Source: JADGGV01 sp035715725 (GTDB lineage: Bacteria; Gemmatimonadota; Gemmatimonadetes; Longimicrobiales; RSA9). From it: a stretch of DNA of 64,000 nucleotides. A model generated the notes under the pieces. The model was not told the DNA's origin, made no database searches, and was given only the letters and a program-made list of their open reading frames with translations. Made by a program: the position numbers and the translations under genes. Of the stretch, positions 1-9,718 are shown piece by piece (within the stretch, counting starts at the first letter, position 1; every line of letters starts with the position of its first letter). Location: positions 35,839 through 99,838 of the forward strand of contig DASTKT010000140.1 of assembly GCA_035715725.1 (NCBI GenBank). Reading direction: 5' to 3'.

Positions 1-1
1 C

Positions 2-412
2 CTCGGCTGCGCGATGGGGCTCGCGGCGTTCATCGCGGCGGGTGCGCTGCTCGAGCTGAGCGCGGAGGCGCTGCGGGGGCACCCGGAGACGGACCGCATG
101 TACGCGGTGTTCGGCTACGCGACGTGGCCGTTCACGCCGCTGCTCGTGATCCTGGTGCCGGTCCTGTACGCGGCCTACGGCACGGCACTGTTCTCGGCGG
201 CACGACCCGCCGCCGGGCCGCTCGGGGTCGTCGTCGACGTGCTCGAGATCGCGACGATCGGGCTGTGGCTCTACCTGATGGTGATGGGGATCTCGACGGC
301 CGCGGCGCTCTCGCGCGGGACGGCGGTGAAGGCGCTGGCCCTGACGGCGCTCGAGGCCGTCGTCCTCGCCGTCCTGCTCGTGGTGATCCTGTTCGTGTCG
401 TTCCTGATCTGA
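2..412 (+). CDS. Integral membrane protein, 5' end cut by the window edge
   Basis: Reads in frame from the left edge; the first ATG is at 14, but the preceding codons are open, so the true start may lie outside the window. The visible 132 residues hold about three or four hydrophobic segments (roughly residues 1-20, 40-62, 68-98 and 108-132), with a short polar stretch containing HPETDR. The general look is that of Yip1-type small membrane proteins, but no diagnostic motif is present and I do not assign a function. It converges on the methyltransferase gene, with only 7 nt between the two stop codons. Confidence 0.6.
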   Translation, partial: LGCAMGLAAFIAAGALLELSAEALRGHPETDRMYAVFGYATWPFTPLLVILVPVLYAAYGTALFSAARPAAGPLGVVVDVLEIATIGLWLYLMVMGISTAAALSRGTAVKALALTALEAVVLAVLLVVILFVSFLI

Positions 413-419
413 GCGCGCG

Positions 420-1142
420 TCAGCAGGCCTTGCGCGCCGAGACGACTCGCACCGGCGGGAACATGCCGAAGTGGAGCCGGGAGCGGCGAACGCAAGCGAG
501 GCCGCAGCTCCGCAACATCCGGGCGTACGCCGCGGAATGGCGGAAGTCGAGCAGCAGGAGCCGGCCGCCGGGCCGGAGTACGCGGGCGGCCTCGCGGACG
601 GCGCGCTCGCGCCCCTCGGCCGATGGGATGTTGTGGATGGCGAGGCTGGAGAGGACCACGTCGAACGACGCATCGGGGAACTCGAGGTGGCGAGCGTCGC
701 CGGTGCGGACGTCGACGCGGTCGCGGACGCCCTCGGCGTCGGCGTTCGCCAGCGTCGCCTCGAGCGCGTTGCCCGATTGATCACGGCTCTGCCAGAGATC
801 GACGCCGACGGCGCGGCCGGAGCGGAGTCGGCGCGCGGCGCCGAGGAGGAGGAGGCCGCGGCCGCAGCCGATGTCGAGCACGCGCTCGTCGCCGCGCCAG
901 GGGACGAGATCGAGAAGACGCTCACGCTCCCTCAGCTTGCCGCGCCGGCTGCTCCACGTCATGAGCGCGGCCTCGGCGGCCATGAGCACGCCGGCGAAGA
1001 CGAAGCCACGGGCCGGGCGAAAAACGGCCGCCACCACCAGGCAGAGGATGGCGGCGATGGCGAGGGCGCGTACGACGCCCGGGGCATCCAGGCCGTAATC
1101 GGCGCGCGCCGGCCGCGCGGCGAGGGCGTGAGCATGATCCAC
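420..1142 (-). CDS. Membrane-anchored class I SAM-dependent methyltransferase
   Basis: 240 residues. Two hydrophobic segments at about 23-42 and 46-63 are followed by a Rossmann methyltransferase domain. SAM-binding motif I is VLDIGCGRG (88-96); a later SLAIHNIP and the VLRPGGRLLLLDF block are typical post-motif strands of Methyltransf_11/25 families. The C-terminus carries a run of basic residues and ends in the conserved-looking FPPVRVVSARK. Substrate cannot be told from sequence; the anchor suggests a membrane or lipid-proximal target (inference). It stands alone, between a convergent membrane protein and the HEAT/BlaI operon. Confidence 0.8.
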   Translation of the reverse strand: MDHAHALAARPARADYGLDAPGVVRALAIAAILCLVVAAVFRPARGFVFAGVLMAAEAALMTWSSRRGKLRERERLLDLVPWRGDERVLDIGCGRGLLLLGAARRLRSGRAVGVDLWQSRDQSGNALEATLANADAEGVRDRVDVRTGDARHLEFPDASFDVVLSSLAIHNIPSAEGRERAVREAARVLRPGGRLLLLDFRHSAAYARMLRSCGLACVRRSRLHFGMFPPVRVVSARKAC

Positions 1143-1280
1143 GGGACCTCCTCGTCCGGCGTCAAGCGATGCGGTGGGAGACCCGCAACTTTAAGCCCGA
1201 GGGGGCCGCTACGTCCAGAGTTCCCGTGCGGCGGTGCCGTCCCCGGGGATTCCACGTCCGCGCCCGCGGATCCGCGGGGC

Positions 1281-2885
1281 TCAGAAAGCGGGCGGAAAGG
1301 GCCGCGGACGGGGCTTCGGCGCCGGACGGGGCCAGGGGTTGGCGCCGTTCCCGCCGAGCGCGCGGGCGGCGGCGCGGCGGACATCGGCGTCCGGGTCCTT
1401 GAGGGCCTCGATCATCGCGTCGCGGGCGGTCTGGTCGCCCATCTGGCCGAGGGCCCAGAGGGCGGCGCGACGGACGGACTGGTCGGCGTCCTTGAGCGCG
1501 CCGCGGAGCCCGGGCGCGGCGCCGGCGTCGCCGATCTGGCCGAGCGCCCAGGCGGCGGTGGAGCGGACGTCGACGTCGGCGTCGCGGAGCGCGGCGACCA
1601 GGGGCTCGGGCGCGGAGCGGGGCTCGATCTGGCCGAGCGCCCACGCGGCGCGCTGGCGCACGGGGGCAACGCGGTCGGCCAGCGCGGCGGCAAGGGCCGT
1701 AGCGGCCGAGGCGTCCTCGACCTGGCCGAGCGCCCATGCGGCGGTCTCGCGGACGGCCGGATCGGCGTCGGCGCGCACGCTCTCGGCGAGCGCGGGAACG
1801 GCGGCGTGGTCCTCGGCCTGGCCGAGCGCCCAGGCGGCGGTCTCGCGGACCCGGGCCTCCGGGTCGGAGCGGAGCAGGCGGGCGAGGGTCGGGGTGGCCT
1901 CCTTCGCCTCGATCTGGCCGAGCGCCCACACGACGGTCTCGCGCACCGCGGCATCGGTGTCCCCCGCCGCGGCGACGAGCGCCTGGGCGGCCGAGCGGTC
2001 CTCGATCTGACCCAGCGCCCACGCGGCGGCGGCGCGGACGCGCGGGCTCTGATCGGCGCGGAGCGCGGCGCCGAGCGGAGCGACGGCGCGCCGGTCCTCG
2101 ATGCGGCCGAGCGCGCCCGCCGCGGCGGCGCGGACGTCGGCATCCGCGTCCTCGCGGAGCACGCGGGCCAGTGCGTCGACCGCGTCCTGGCTGCCGATCC
2201 GGCCCAGGGCCTGGGCGGCGGTGCGGCGCACGACGGCCTCGGGGTCGCGGAGCGCGCCGGAGAGAGCGGGCACGGCGCGCCCGTCGTCGATGGCGCCGAG
2301 GGCCCATGCGGCCGCGCCCCGGACCTCCGCGGCGCCATCCTCGAGCGCCGTGGCGAGGGGCGCGAGCGAGCCGGTGTCGCGGGCGAAGCCGAGGCCGAGC
2401 GCGGCGGCGGCGCGGGTCGGCGCGGCGGCCGCACGGAGCGCCGCGCGGAGCGCCTGGACGGCGGCGGGCTCGCGGGAGCGGCCGGCGAGCGTCGCGGCGA
2501 CGCGGCGGACGCAGGCATCGGCGTCGCCGACGGCGCCGGCAAGGAGGGCAGCGGCCTCGCTGCTGGGGCGCTCGCTGGCGGCCCAGCGGGCGGCTTCCCG
2601 CACCGCGTCGTCGCCGGGGACCGGGGCGCCGCCCCAGCCGCCGCCCCAGCCCTCGAGCGAGCGGGCGGCCATGGCGCAGAGGAGGGGGGACGCGCCCCGC
2701 GCGGAGGCGAGGACGGCGCGGGCGTGGACGGTGTCGGCCGGAGACGGGGCGTCGGTCTCGTCCCGGTCGAGCGCCTCCAGGCGGTTCGGGTGCGCCCGGC
2801 CCATGGGCCCGGCGACGAGCATGGCCGCGGAAAGGGCCCCCGCGCCGAGGATGGTGGCGGCGCGGGCCGAGATCCAGAGCAGCAT
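1281..2885 (-). CDS. HEAT-repeat protein, membrane-anchored or secreted
   Basis: 534 residues. A hydrophobic N-terminus (about 1-26) acts as signal or anchor. After a less regular region the protein is a solenoid of about 12-14 HEAT/PBS-lyase-like repeats of ~31 residues, each with a core close to VRxxAAWALGQIED and ending in a short Pro/Arg tail (NPWPRPAPKPRPRP). The 93-bp repeat is visible in the DNA. Last gene of the blaI-M56 operon, 13 bp after the M56 gene and carrying the same repeat type, so probably its partner in ligand or protein binding (inference). Such proteins are normally scaffolds without catalytic activity. Confidence 0.85.
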   Translation of the reverse strand: MLLWISARAATILGAGALSAAMLVAGPMGRAHPNRLEALDRDETDAPSPADTVHARAVLASARGASPLLCAMAARSLEGWGGGWGGAPVPGDDAVREAARWAASERPSSEAAALLAGAVGDADACVRRVAATLAGRSREPAAVQALRAALRAAAAPTRAAAALGLGFARDTGSLAPLATALEDGAAEVRGAAAWALGAIDDGRAVPALSGALRDPEAVVRRTAAQALGRIGSQDAVDALARVLREDADADVRAAAAGALGRIEDRRAVAPLGAALRADQSPRVRAAAAWALGQIEDRSAAQALVAAAGDTDAAVRETVVWALGQIEAKEATPTLARLLRSDPEARVRETAAWALGQAEDHAAVPALAESVRADADPAVRETAAWALGQVEDASAATALAAALADRVAPVRQRAAWALGQIEPRSAPEPLVAALRDADVDVRSTAAWALGQIGDAGAAPGLRGALKDADQSVRRAALWALGQMGDQTARDAMIEALKDPDADVRRAAARALGGNGANPWPRPAPKPRPRPFPPAF

Positions 2886-2898
2886 GGCGTCGGCTCCG

Positions 2899-5220
2899 TC
2901 AGAACGTGTTCGCGATGGCGCGGGCGGCGATCTTGCGGATCTCGGGGTCGCTCGACTTGAGCGCCTTCATGAGCGGCTCGCGGGCGGCCGGGCCGCCGAT
3001 CTGGCCGAGCGCCCAGAGGGCGGAGCGACGCACGCCGGGGTCGGGATCGTCGGTGGCATTGCCGAGGGCGGGGGCGGTGGCCTCGTCCTCGATCTCGCCC
3101 AGCGCCCAGGCGGCCATCTTCCGCACGCCGGCGTCGTCGTCCTTGAGCGCGGCGACGAGCGCGGCCGGCGCCCGGTCCGGGCCGATCTCGCCGAGACCCC
3201 ACGCGGCCTTGCGGCGGACCTCGGGGCTCGCATCCCGGAGCGCGCCGGCGAGCGCCGCCGTGCCGGAATCCTGGCCGATCTCGGCGATGGCCCAGGCGGC
3301 CATGGCGCGGATACCGGCGTCGCCATCGCGGAGCGCATCGCCCAGGGGGGCGACGCCGTCCGGGTGCCCGATCTCGCCGAGCGCCCAGGCGGCCATCTTG
3401 CGAACCTCGACATCCCGATCGGTGCGCACGGCGACGGCCAGGTGCGGGACGGCGGCGGCATCCCCGATCTCCCCCAGCGACCACGCGGCCATCTTGCGCA
3501 CGCCGGCATTGGCATCCCCACGGAGCGCGGCGCCGAGCGCGGCCACGGCCTTCGGGTCGCCCAGCTCGCCGAGGGCGTGGACGGCCTGCACGCGCACGTC
3601 CGGCTCGGAGTCCCGCGTGGCCTCGATGAGCGCCTCGACCGTGCGGGGGTCCGCCTGCTTCTCGCGCTGCGGCGGCTTCCACACCTTCGGCGCGGGGGTT
3701 CCGTGCTTCTTGCCGACGTTCCAGCCGCCGAAGACCATCGGGGTGGGCGCCGGTGTCGGCGTGGGCGTCGGCGTCGCCAGACCGCCGCCGGAGAAGGCGT
3801 GCGACACGCCCTGCATGGCCGTCCGCGTGATCTCGCCGACATCGACGGCGGCGAGCGCTTGCTCGACGGTCGAGGCGATGGCGTCGCCGTCGACCACGAC
3901 GGGGAGCATCGAGCGGCCGTGCCGGCGGCCGCGCCCGGTATCGGCCGGCGTACCGGCCACGGGGGTGACCGGAGCGAGCGTCGCGCTCGGCAGGGCGGCA
4001 GCGGGCGCCGCCGGCGGAGTGTCCTGCGGCAGCGGCGCCGGCGCGGCGAGCTCGCGCTCGCCCGCGGCCGGATCCACGGGCCGGGCCGGAGCCGCAGCCG
4101 CCACGCACAGGGCCAGCGCCGCCAGCGCCGAGCCCAGGCCGAGCGACTGGAAGCGGCCCGGCGCGTCCCGCCGCGCCCCGGGCTCCAGGATGGCCAGCAT
4201 GCGCCCCTCGAACTCCTTGCGCTGCGCCATCGGAATGGCGACGACGGGAGCGCTCGTGCCGGCGGCGCCGCACACGATCTGGAGGAGGTGGTCGGCGTAA
4301 GTGGAGGCGCGGGTGCCGACGCTCAGCACCAGGTCGTCGCACGCCCGCTCGCTCTCCGCGCGGGCGCGGCGCGCCGCCAGCCACACCAGCGGGTTGAACC
4401 AGTAGACCGCGCACGCCACCCGGCCGAGGAGGTGACTGAAGAGGTCCCGGCGACGCACGTGAGCCAGCTCGTGCAACAGGACGGCGCGCCGGCGCTCGTC
4501 GCTCCACCCGTCCGCCGTGGACGGCAGCACGATCGTCGGCTGGAACAGCCCCGCCGTGAACGGGAGCTGCACCTCCTCGCTCCACAGCAGGCGCGGCTCC
4601 CGCGCCAGATCCAGGCGGTCCGCCGCCTCGAACAACGGCCGCTTCCACGCCGGCGAGTCGAGCGCCTCTCCCCGCCGCACGATCCGCCACACCGACGCTG
4701 CGCCCGCCGCGACCCGGCCGAGCAGCACCGCGGCCACCACCGCCCAGAGGAACAGCAGCACCCGGACGATCACCGCGCGCGAAGGCCCGCCGGCGGACTC
4801 GCCCCGCTCCGGACCCGTAAGGGAGGGGGCGGCGGACGGGGCCGCACCCCCGTCCGCCGCGCGCAGCGCCGGCCGCTCCGAGCGGCCGGCGGAGGAACTC
4901 ATCGACACGGCCGGCGCCGCGTCCGGAAGCTCGCCCACCGGCGCGGCCTCGAACGCGGCGTACGCCGCCCGCGTCGCCACCGCCGCCGGCAGCACCCGCA
5001 GCGGCGGCACCACCATCGTCAGCAGCGGCAGCGCAAGCACGCCCACCAGCGCGCCGCTCCAGAGGATGTGGCGCGTCCCCGCGGACGTGCGCCGGAGCAC
5101 CGCCGTCAGCACGAAGACGACCGCCAGCAGCACCGTCCCCTTCGCGATCGCCTCCACCACCGGGGGCAGCAACCCGAGCCGGGTCGCGGGGAGCGCGAGC
5201 CAGGAGAAGCTGGACATCAT
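2899..5220 (-). CDS. BlaR1-like M56 membrane metallopeptidase with C-terminal HEAT-repeat domain
   Basis: 773 residues. N-terminal M56 domain: transmembrane segments near 25-41, 52-72, 150-170, zinc motif HELAH (250-254) after LPSTADGWSDERRRAVL, then the typical YWFNPLVWLAARRARAESER block with ERACDD. A further hydrophobic segment is at ~356-375, followed by a Pro/Ala linker with a TPTPTPTPAPTP stretch and then about eight 31-residue HEAT repeats (~530-773; core VRKMAAWALGEIGD). In BlaR1/MecR1 a penicillin-binding sensor occupies this C-terminal position; here HEAT repeats replace it. The start is separated by 3 nt from the blaI stop, so the two are co-translated. Expected role: sense something outside the membrane and cleave the BlaI-type repressor. 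Confidence 0.9.
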   Translation of the reverse strand: MMSSFSWLALPATRLGLLPPVVEAIAKGTVLLAVVFVLTAVLRRTSAGTRHILWSGALVGVLALPLLTMVVPPLRVLPAAVATRAAYAAFEAAPVGELPDAAPAVSMSSSAGRSERPALRAADGGAAPSAAPSLTGPERGESAGGPSRAVIVRVLLFLWAVVAAVLLGRVAAGAASVWRIVRRGEALDSPAWKRPLFEAADRLDLAREPRLLWSEEVQLPFTAGLFQPTIVLPSTADGWSDERRRAVLLHELAHVRRRDLFSHLLGRVACAVYWFNPLVWLAARRARAESERACDDLVLSVGTRASTYADHLLQIVCGAAGTSAPVVAIPMAQRKEFEGRMLAILEPGARRDAPGRFQSLGLGSALAALALCVAAAAPARPVDPAAGERELAAPAPLPQDTPPAAPAAALPSATLAPVTPVAGTPADTGRGRRHGRSMLPVVVDGDAIASTVEQALAAVDVGEITRTAMQGVSHAFSGGGLATPTPTPTPAPTPMVFGGWNVGKKHGTPAPKVWKPPQREKQADPRTVEALIEATRDSEPDVRVQAVHALGELGDPKAVAALGAALRGDANAGVRKMAAWSLGEIGDAAAVPHLAVAVRTDRDVEVRKMAAWALGEIGHPDGVAPLGDALRDGDAGIRAMAAWAIAEIGQDSGTAALAGALRDASPEVRRKAAWGLGEIGPDRAPAALVAALKDDDAGVRKMAAWALGEIEDEATAPALGNATDDPDPGVRRSALWALGQIGGPAAREPLMKALKSSDPEIRKIAARAIANTF

Positions 5221-5223
5221 CGG

Positions 5224-5613
5224 TTACCTGCCTTCCTCGGCGGCCTTCCGGATCATCCCGGCCAGCCGCTCGATGTCCGCGTCCGAGACCTTCGTGTCGC
5301 CCAGGCGCAGGAGCGCCGCGGCCGCGAGCTCCGTGGAACCGTCGAAGAACGTGCGAACCAGGTGCTTCATCGCCGTCGTGCGCGCATCCTCCGCCGGCAC
5401 CGACGGCACGTACACGTAGCGCGGACCGTCCTGCTTGTGCAGTACGTGCCCCTTCTCCTCGAGGATTCGGAGCGTCGCCCGCACCGCCGAGTAGCTCGGC
5501 GGATCGGGGATCTCCTCCATCACCTCCGCCACCGTCGCTTCACCCCGATGGTAGAGCGCGTCCATGATCTGTCGCTCGCGGCGGCTGAGTCCCGGGGTCG
5601 CTTCCATCTCCAT
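5224..5613 (-). CDS. blaI: BlaI/MecI/CopY-family transcriptional repressor
   Basis: 129 residues, the usual family length. An N-terminal winged helix (LSRRERQIMDALYHRG..VAEVMEEI..PSYSAVRATLRILEEKGHV) matches the Penicillinase_R family, and the C-terminal helices are for dimerisation. Members are dimeric repressors inactivated by proteolysis by a BlaR1-type M56 protease, which is encoded immediately downstream. It is the first gene of a three-gene operon. An ACGGAG ribosome site precedes the start, and two tandem inverted repeats overlap its promoter, pointing to autorepression. Confidence 0.93.
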   Translation of the reverse strand: MEMEATPGLSRRERQIMDALYHRGEATVAEVMEEIPDPPSYSAVRATLRILEEKGHVLHKQDGPRYVYVPSVPAEDARTTAMKHLVRTFFDGSTELAAAALLRLGDTKVSDADIERLAGMIRKAAEEGR

Positions 5614-5631
5614 CTCCGTCGGTGTGGTTCC

Positions 5632-5686
5632 TGCTAGCTTTTTAGCATCTGCTGGGATTTTAGCAGCGACGGAGCGGCGATGTCAA
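5632..5686 (-). promoter_or_regulatory. blaI promoter with two tandem BlaI-type operators
   Basis: On the minus strand a near-consensus promoter reads TTGACA (5686-5681), an 18-nt spacer, then TAAAAT (5662-5657). Two copies of the inverted repeat TGCTR-N6-TAGCA lie at 5650-5665 (covering the -10 box) and 5632-5647 (around the expected transcript start), 18 bp centre to centre. Two dyads on the same helical face over promoter and start site are the classic arrangement for BlaI/MecI autoregulation; the half-site here differs from the staphylococcal TACA/TGTA. The rest of the gap to 5915 shows nothing else recognisable. Confidence 0.75.
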
Positions 5687-5915
5687 GAGTGGCGGCGCGG
5701 AGCAGGGTGCGACGGGAAGGGTTCATGGACGCTCTCGGTGTGCGGGGTGTCGTTGGTTGGACCCGGGCGGGGGGTGGATGGTTGCAGGGGAGGGCGGCGC
5801 CTCGCGACGCCGTCGGGCGGGGAGCGGCCGACGAAGCGCCGGAAGCCGCGGTGGCCGCGGTTGCGCTCGCGGGACCGGGGGCGGCGGTGCGGCGGAGGGT
5901 CTGCGGAGGCGCGGG

Positions 5916-6836
5916 TCAGCGCTCGTCCCGGACGGCGGACAGGATGGCGTCCGGCTGCTCCTCCTGGATCCAGTGACCGGCGCCGGGGACCTCGATGACG
6001 CGGAAGTCGCGGATGGAGTCGCGCATGAGGCGGATCTGGTCGTCGTCGACGCCGCCCTCGTGGGGCGCGGTGCCGACCAGGAGCGCGACCGGGACGCGGA
6101 GCTGGTCCAGGCGCGGGGCGAGGGGGATGGAGTCGTGCGCGGAAGCCATGGCGCGGTATGCGCGGAGCGCGGCGCCGAGGTCGTCGTGGAAGGGGGCGAC
6201 GTAGTGGTCGACGACGTCCTCGGTGATCCAGGATCGATCGCCCGAGGAGTGCTCGAGGCCGGAGCGGAGCCGTCCGACGATGGAGCCGCCGAGCCCGACG
6301 AAGCGGAGCACGCCGGCGAACTTCAGGGCGCGCTGGAGGCCGGACGTGCCGGTGCGCTCGGCGGCGCCGCCCTCGATGGAGACGATGCGCGCGACGCGGT
6401 CGGGGTGCTCGATCGCGAGGCGCATGGCCACGGAGGCGCCGACGGAATGGGCGACGACGGTGGCGTTGGACACGTCGAGGGAGTCGAGGACGGCGGCGAC
6501 GCGGCCGGCCTGCGCCTCGAGGGAGTAGTCGGCCTTGGTGGGCCGGGTGGAGCTGCCGATGCCGAGCGGCTCGACGACGATGGCGGTGTAGCCGTGCTGC
6601 GCGAGGGGTTGGACGATCTTGCGAAAGGAGAAGGCGGAGCCGAGGAGGCCGGGGACGAAGACGACGGGGTGGCCGGCGCCGGACGTCTGGACGCGGAGGA
6701 CCTCGCCCGGCGCGACGCGGATGTCGAGGGTGCGGGTGCCGCCGAAGGTGGGCGGGCGCACCGCGGTCGCGGCGGTCGCGCCGGTGAGCGCCAACGCGCC
6801 GAGCACGACGCTGCGGTAGATCGTACCATCCGTCAT
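5916..6836 (-). CDS. Secreted alpha/beta-fold hydrolase
   Basis: 306 residues from the ATG at 6836; the open frame extends much further upstream, but that part is antisense to ahcY. An N-terminal hydrophobic signal covers about 9-25. The fold is clear: VVFVPGLLGS oxyanion segment (58-67), nucleophile elbow AHSVGAS with Ser131, a cap region, and a C-terminal GAGHWIQEEQP carrying the catalytic His. Family members include esterases, epoxide hydrolases and haloalkane dehalogenases; the substrate cannot be decided. Not clearly in an operon with ahcY, since a hairpin and about 200 bp separate them. Confidence 0.87.
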   Translation of the reverse strand: MTDGTIYRSVVLGALALTGATAATAVRPPTFGGTRTLDIRVAPGEVLRVQTSGAGHPVVFVPGLLGSAFSFRKIVQPLAQHGYTAIVVEPLGIGSSTRPTKADYSLEAQAGRVAAVLDSLDVSNATVVAHSVGASVAMRLAIEHPDRVARIVSIEGGAAERTGTSGLQRALKFAGVLRFVGLGGSIVGRLRSGLEHSSGDRSWITEDVVDHYVAPFHDDLGAALRAYRAMASAHDSIPLAPRLDQLRVPVALLVGTAPHEGGVDDDQIRLMRDSIRDFRVIEVPGAGHWIQEEQPDAILSAVRDER

Positions 6837-6978
6837 CCTGCCTCCGAGCCAAGCCTGGAATTGCCGACGTGATCGATGCTTACGCAGGAGGCGGGCCCGG
6901 GTTCCGTGCGCGGAGGACGCCGGGGCTCGGATCTGGTGTGGCGCGGAGGGTGGATCGCGCGCCGACGCCCGATGCGAA

Positions 6979-7004
6979 ATCGGCCCCGCCGGGGCGGGGC
7001 CGAT
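6979..7004 (-). terminator. Terminator hairpin downstream of ahcY
   Basis: A perfect 12-bp GC-rich inverted repeat (6979-6990 with 6993-7004), about 35 bp past the ahcY stop. There is no T tract, as is usual for intrinsic-type hairpins in high-GC genomes. Confidence 0.55.
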
Positions 7005-7039
7005 CGCGGACGTCGGGGGCGGGATAGGCGCCGGAGCGC

Positions 7040-8548
<1,509 letters not shown>

Positions 8549-8600
8549 CTGTTCAGGCTCCTCCCTCGGGTTCGATCCAGGCATCTCCCAGCGCCCTCTA

Positions 8601-8703
8601 AACGCATCCGCATGCGCATTCGCATTCGATCCGTTCCCCTGCGCGGCGGCCAGGCCCGGGAACAGCCGGGATGCGAATGCGGATGCGAATGCGAAACGGA
8701 TCC
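8601..8703. repeat. Snap-back element D: opposed CGCATY hexamer arms
   Basis: In the 160-bp gap between ahcY and its regulator, 8601-8635 carries several CGCATY hexamers and 8669-8703 carries the same hexamers on the opposite strand, giving an imperfect inverted repeat of ~30 bp around a ~33-bp GC-rich loop. ATCCGTT/AACGGAT heptamers edge both arms. It may fold as a hairpin between the two genes of the operon. Confidence 0.6.
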
Positions 8704-8710
8704 CGCTACG

Positions 8711-9649
8711 TCAAACCTTCCGCCCCACCGCCGCGAAGAGCCGCGGACCCCGCGCCCGCGGGTCCGGGGCCAGCGGAATGTACCGGACGTCCGCCAGCCC
8801 GGCGTCCTCCAGCCAGCGCGTCATCGGGCCAGCGGCGAACCCGAGCCAGACGTGCCCCATCCGCTCCCGGTACTCCTCCCGCGCGTGCGGCATCAGATCG
8901 ACCACGAGCAGGCGCCCGCCGGCGCGCAGGGCCCGCACGGCCTCCGCCAGCACCCGCGCGGGCTCCGGTGAGTACGGGAGCACGAGAGAAAGAACCGCCG
9001 CATCCAACTCGCCGTCGGCCACCGGAAGCTCCTCCAGCGCCCCGCTGCGCAGCTCCACGTTCCCGGCGCCCAGCGCCGAGAGGCGGGCGCGCGCCGCCGC
9101 CAGCATCGCCTCCGACTCGTCCAACGCCACCACGCGCCGCACGAACGGCGCGAGCGATGCCGCGAGCGGGCCCGTCCCGCACCCCAGGTCGCCCACCGTC
9201 CAGCCCGCGTCCAGCAGCGCGGGCAGCGCGGCCAGCTCCGGGCGCTCGCCGAACAGCTCCGCGCGCAGGGCGTCCCAATCCCCCGCCGCCGACGAGAAGA
9301 ACTCCCGCGCACGGCTGCGCCGCCCCGCCATCACGCTACGCAGCCGCGCCGCGTCCTCCTCGGCATCCACCGCCGTCGTCACCTGCTCCCGAACCACCCC
9401 CCAGAGCCGGTCCGCCTCCGCCGGCAGCGCGCTCGCCAGCCGGTACCACCGGCTGGTCCCATCCGCCCGCGAGACGACCCACCCCTCGTCCGCCAGCACC
9501 TTGAGGTGCCGGCTCACCGTCGACTGCGGCAACTGCAGCACCGCGCACAACTCGCCCACGGTCAGCTCCTGGCTCTCCAGCAGGAGCAGCAGCCGTGCGC
9601 GCGTCGGGTCGGCGAGGGCGCTGAGTCGGTCGAAGATCGTGGCGGTCAT
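8711..9649 (-). CDS. ArsR-family regulator fused to SAM methyltransferase-like domain (SahR-like)
   Basis: 312 residues. Residues 1-~75 form an ArsR winged helix (LADPTRARLLLLLE, VGELCAVLQLPQSTVSRHLKVL). Residues ~140-310 are a class I methyltransferase domain with motif I DLGCGTG (154-160) and VLRAGGRLLVVDLMPH-like strands. In Proteobacteria, SahR regulators have this architecture, bind S-adenosylhomocysteine through the methyltransferase-like domain and control ahcY and methionine-cycle genes. The gene lies directly upstream of ahcY on the same strand, supporting the same role here (inference). A palindrome overlaps its start region. Confidence 0.88.
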   Translation of the reverse strand: MTATIFDRLSALADPTRARLLLLLESQELTVGELCAVLQLPQSTVSRHLKVLADEGWVVSRADGTSRWYRLASALPAEADRLWGVVREQVTTAVDAEEDAARLRSVMAGRRSRAREFFSSAAGDWDALRAELFGERPELAALPALLDAGWTVGDLGCGTGPLAASLAPFVRRVVALDESEAMLAAARARLSALGAGNVELRSGALEELPVADGELDAAVLSLVLPYSPEPARVLAEAVRALRAGGRLLVVDLMPHAREEYRERMGHVWLGFAAGPMTRWLEDAGLADVRYIPLAPDPRARGPRLFAAVGRKV

Positions 9650-9654
9650 GGCAG

Positions 9655-9678
9655 TTGATCCGTGTATCCGGATTGAAA
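9655..9678. promoter_or_regulatory. Candidate operator of the ArsR-methyltransferase gene
   Basis: The dyad ATCCG-N6-CGGAT (9658-9673) sits 9-24 bp upstream of the start codon; the flanks TTG and TTGAA lengthen it slightly. Position and symmetry fit an autoregulatory site for the winged-helix protein encoded next to it. The family binding motif was not compared. Confidence 0.45.
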
Positions 9679-9718
9679 GATAGATGCCGCCGGGCGGGAA
9701 GGCAAGCGGATTCGCGGG

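Noticed and set aside
471..2960. 829-codon plus-strand open frame
   Set aside because: Antisense to the methyltransferase and the HEAT-repeat gene; its Arg/Gly/Ala-rich translation is the mirror of the 93-bp HEAT repeat and high GC.
1412..4690. 1092-codon minus-strand frame
   Set aside because: Alternative frame through the two HEAT genes; no domain, while the correct frame gives HELAH and regular HEAT repeats.
2101..5637. 1178-codon plus-strand frame
   Set aside because: Antisense to the M56 and blaI genes; low-complexity translation without motifs.
5683..6852. 389-codon minus-strand frame
   Set aside because: Shifted frame of the alpha/beta hydrolase; no fold visible, Arg-rich.
8549..8710. 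SAH riboswitch in the ahcY leader
   Set aside because: I looked for the conserved SAH-riboswitch core in the minus-strand leader; only a chance GAGGGCGCTG and opposed CGCATY hexamers are present.
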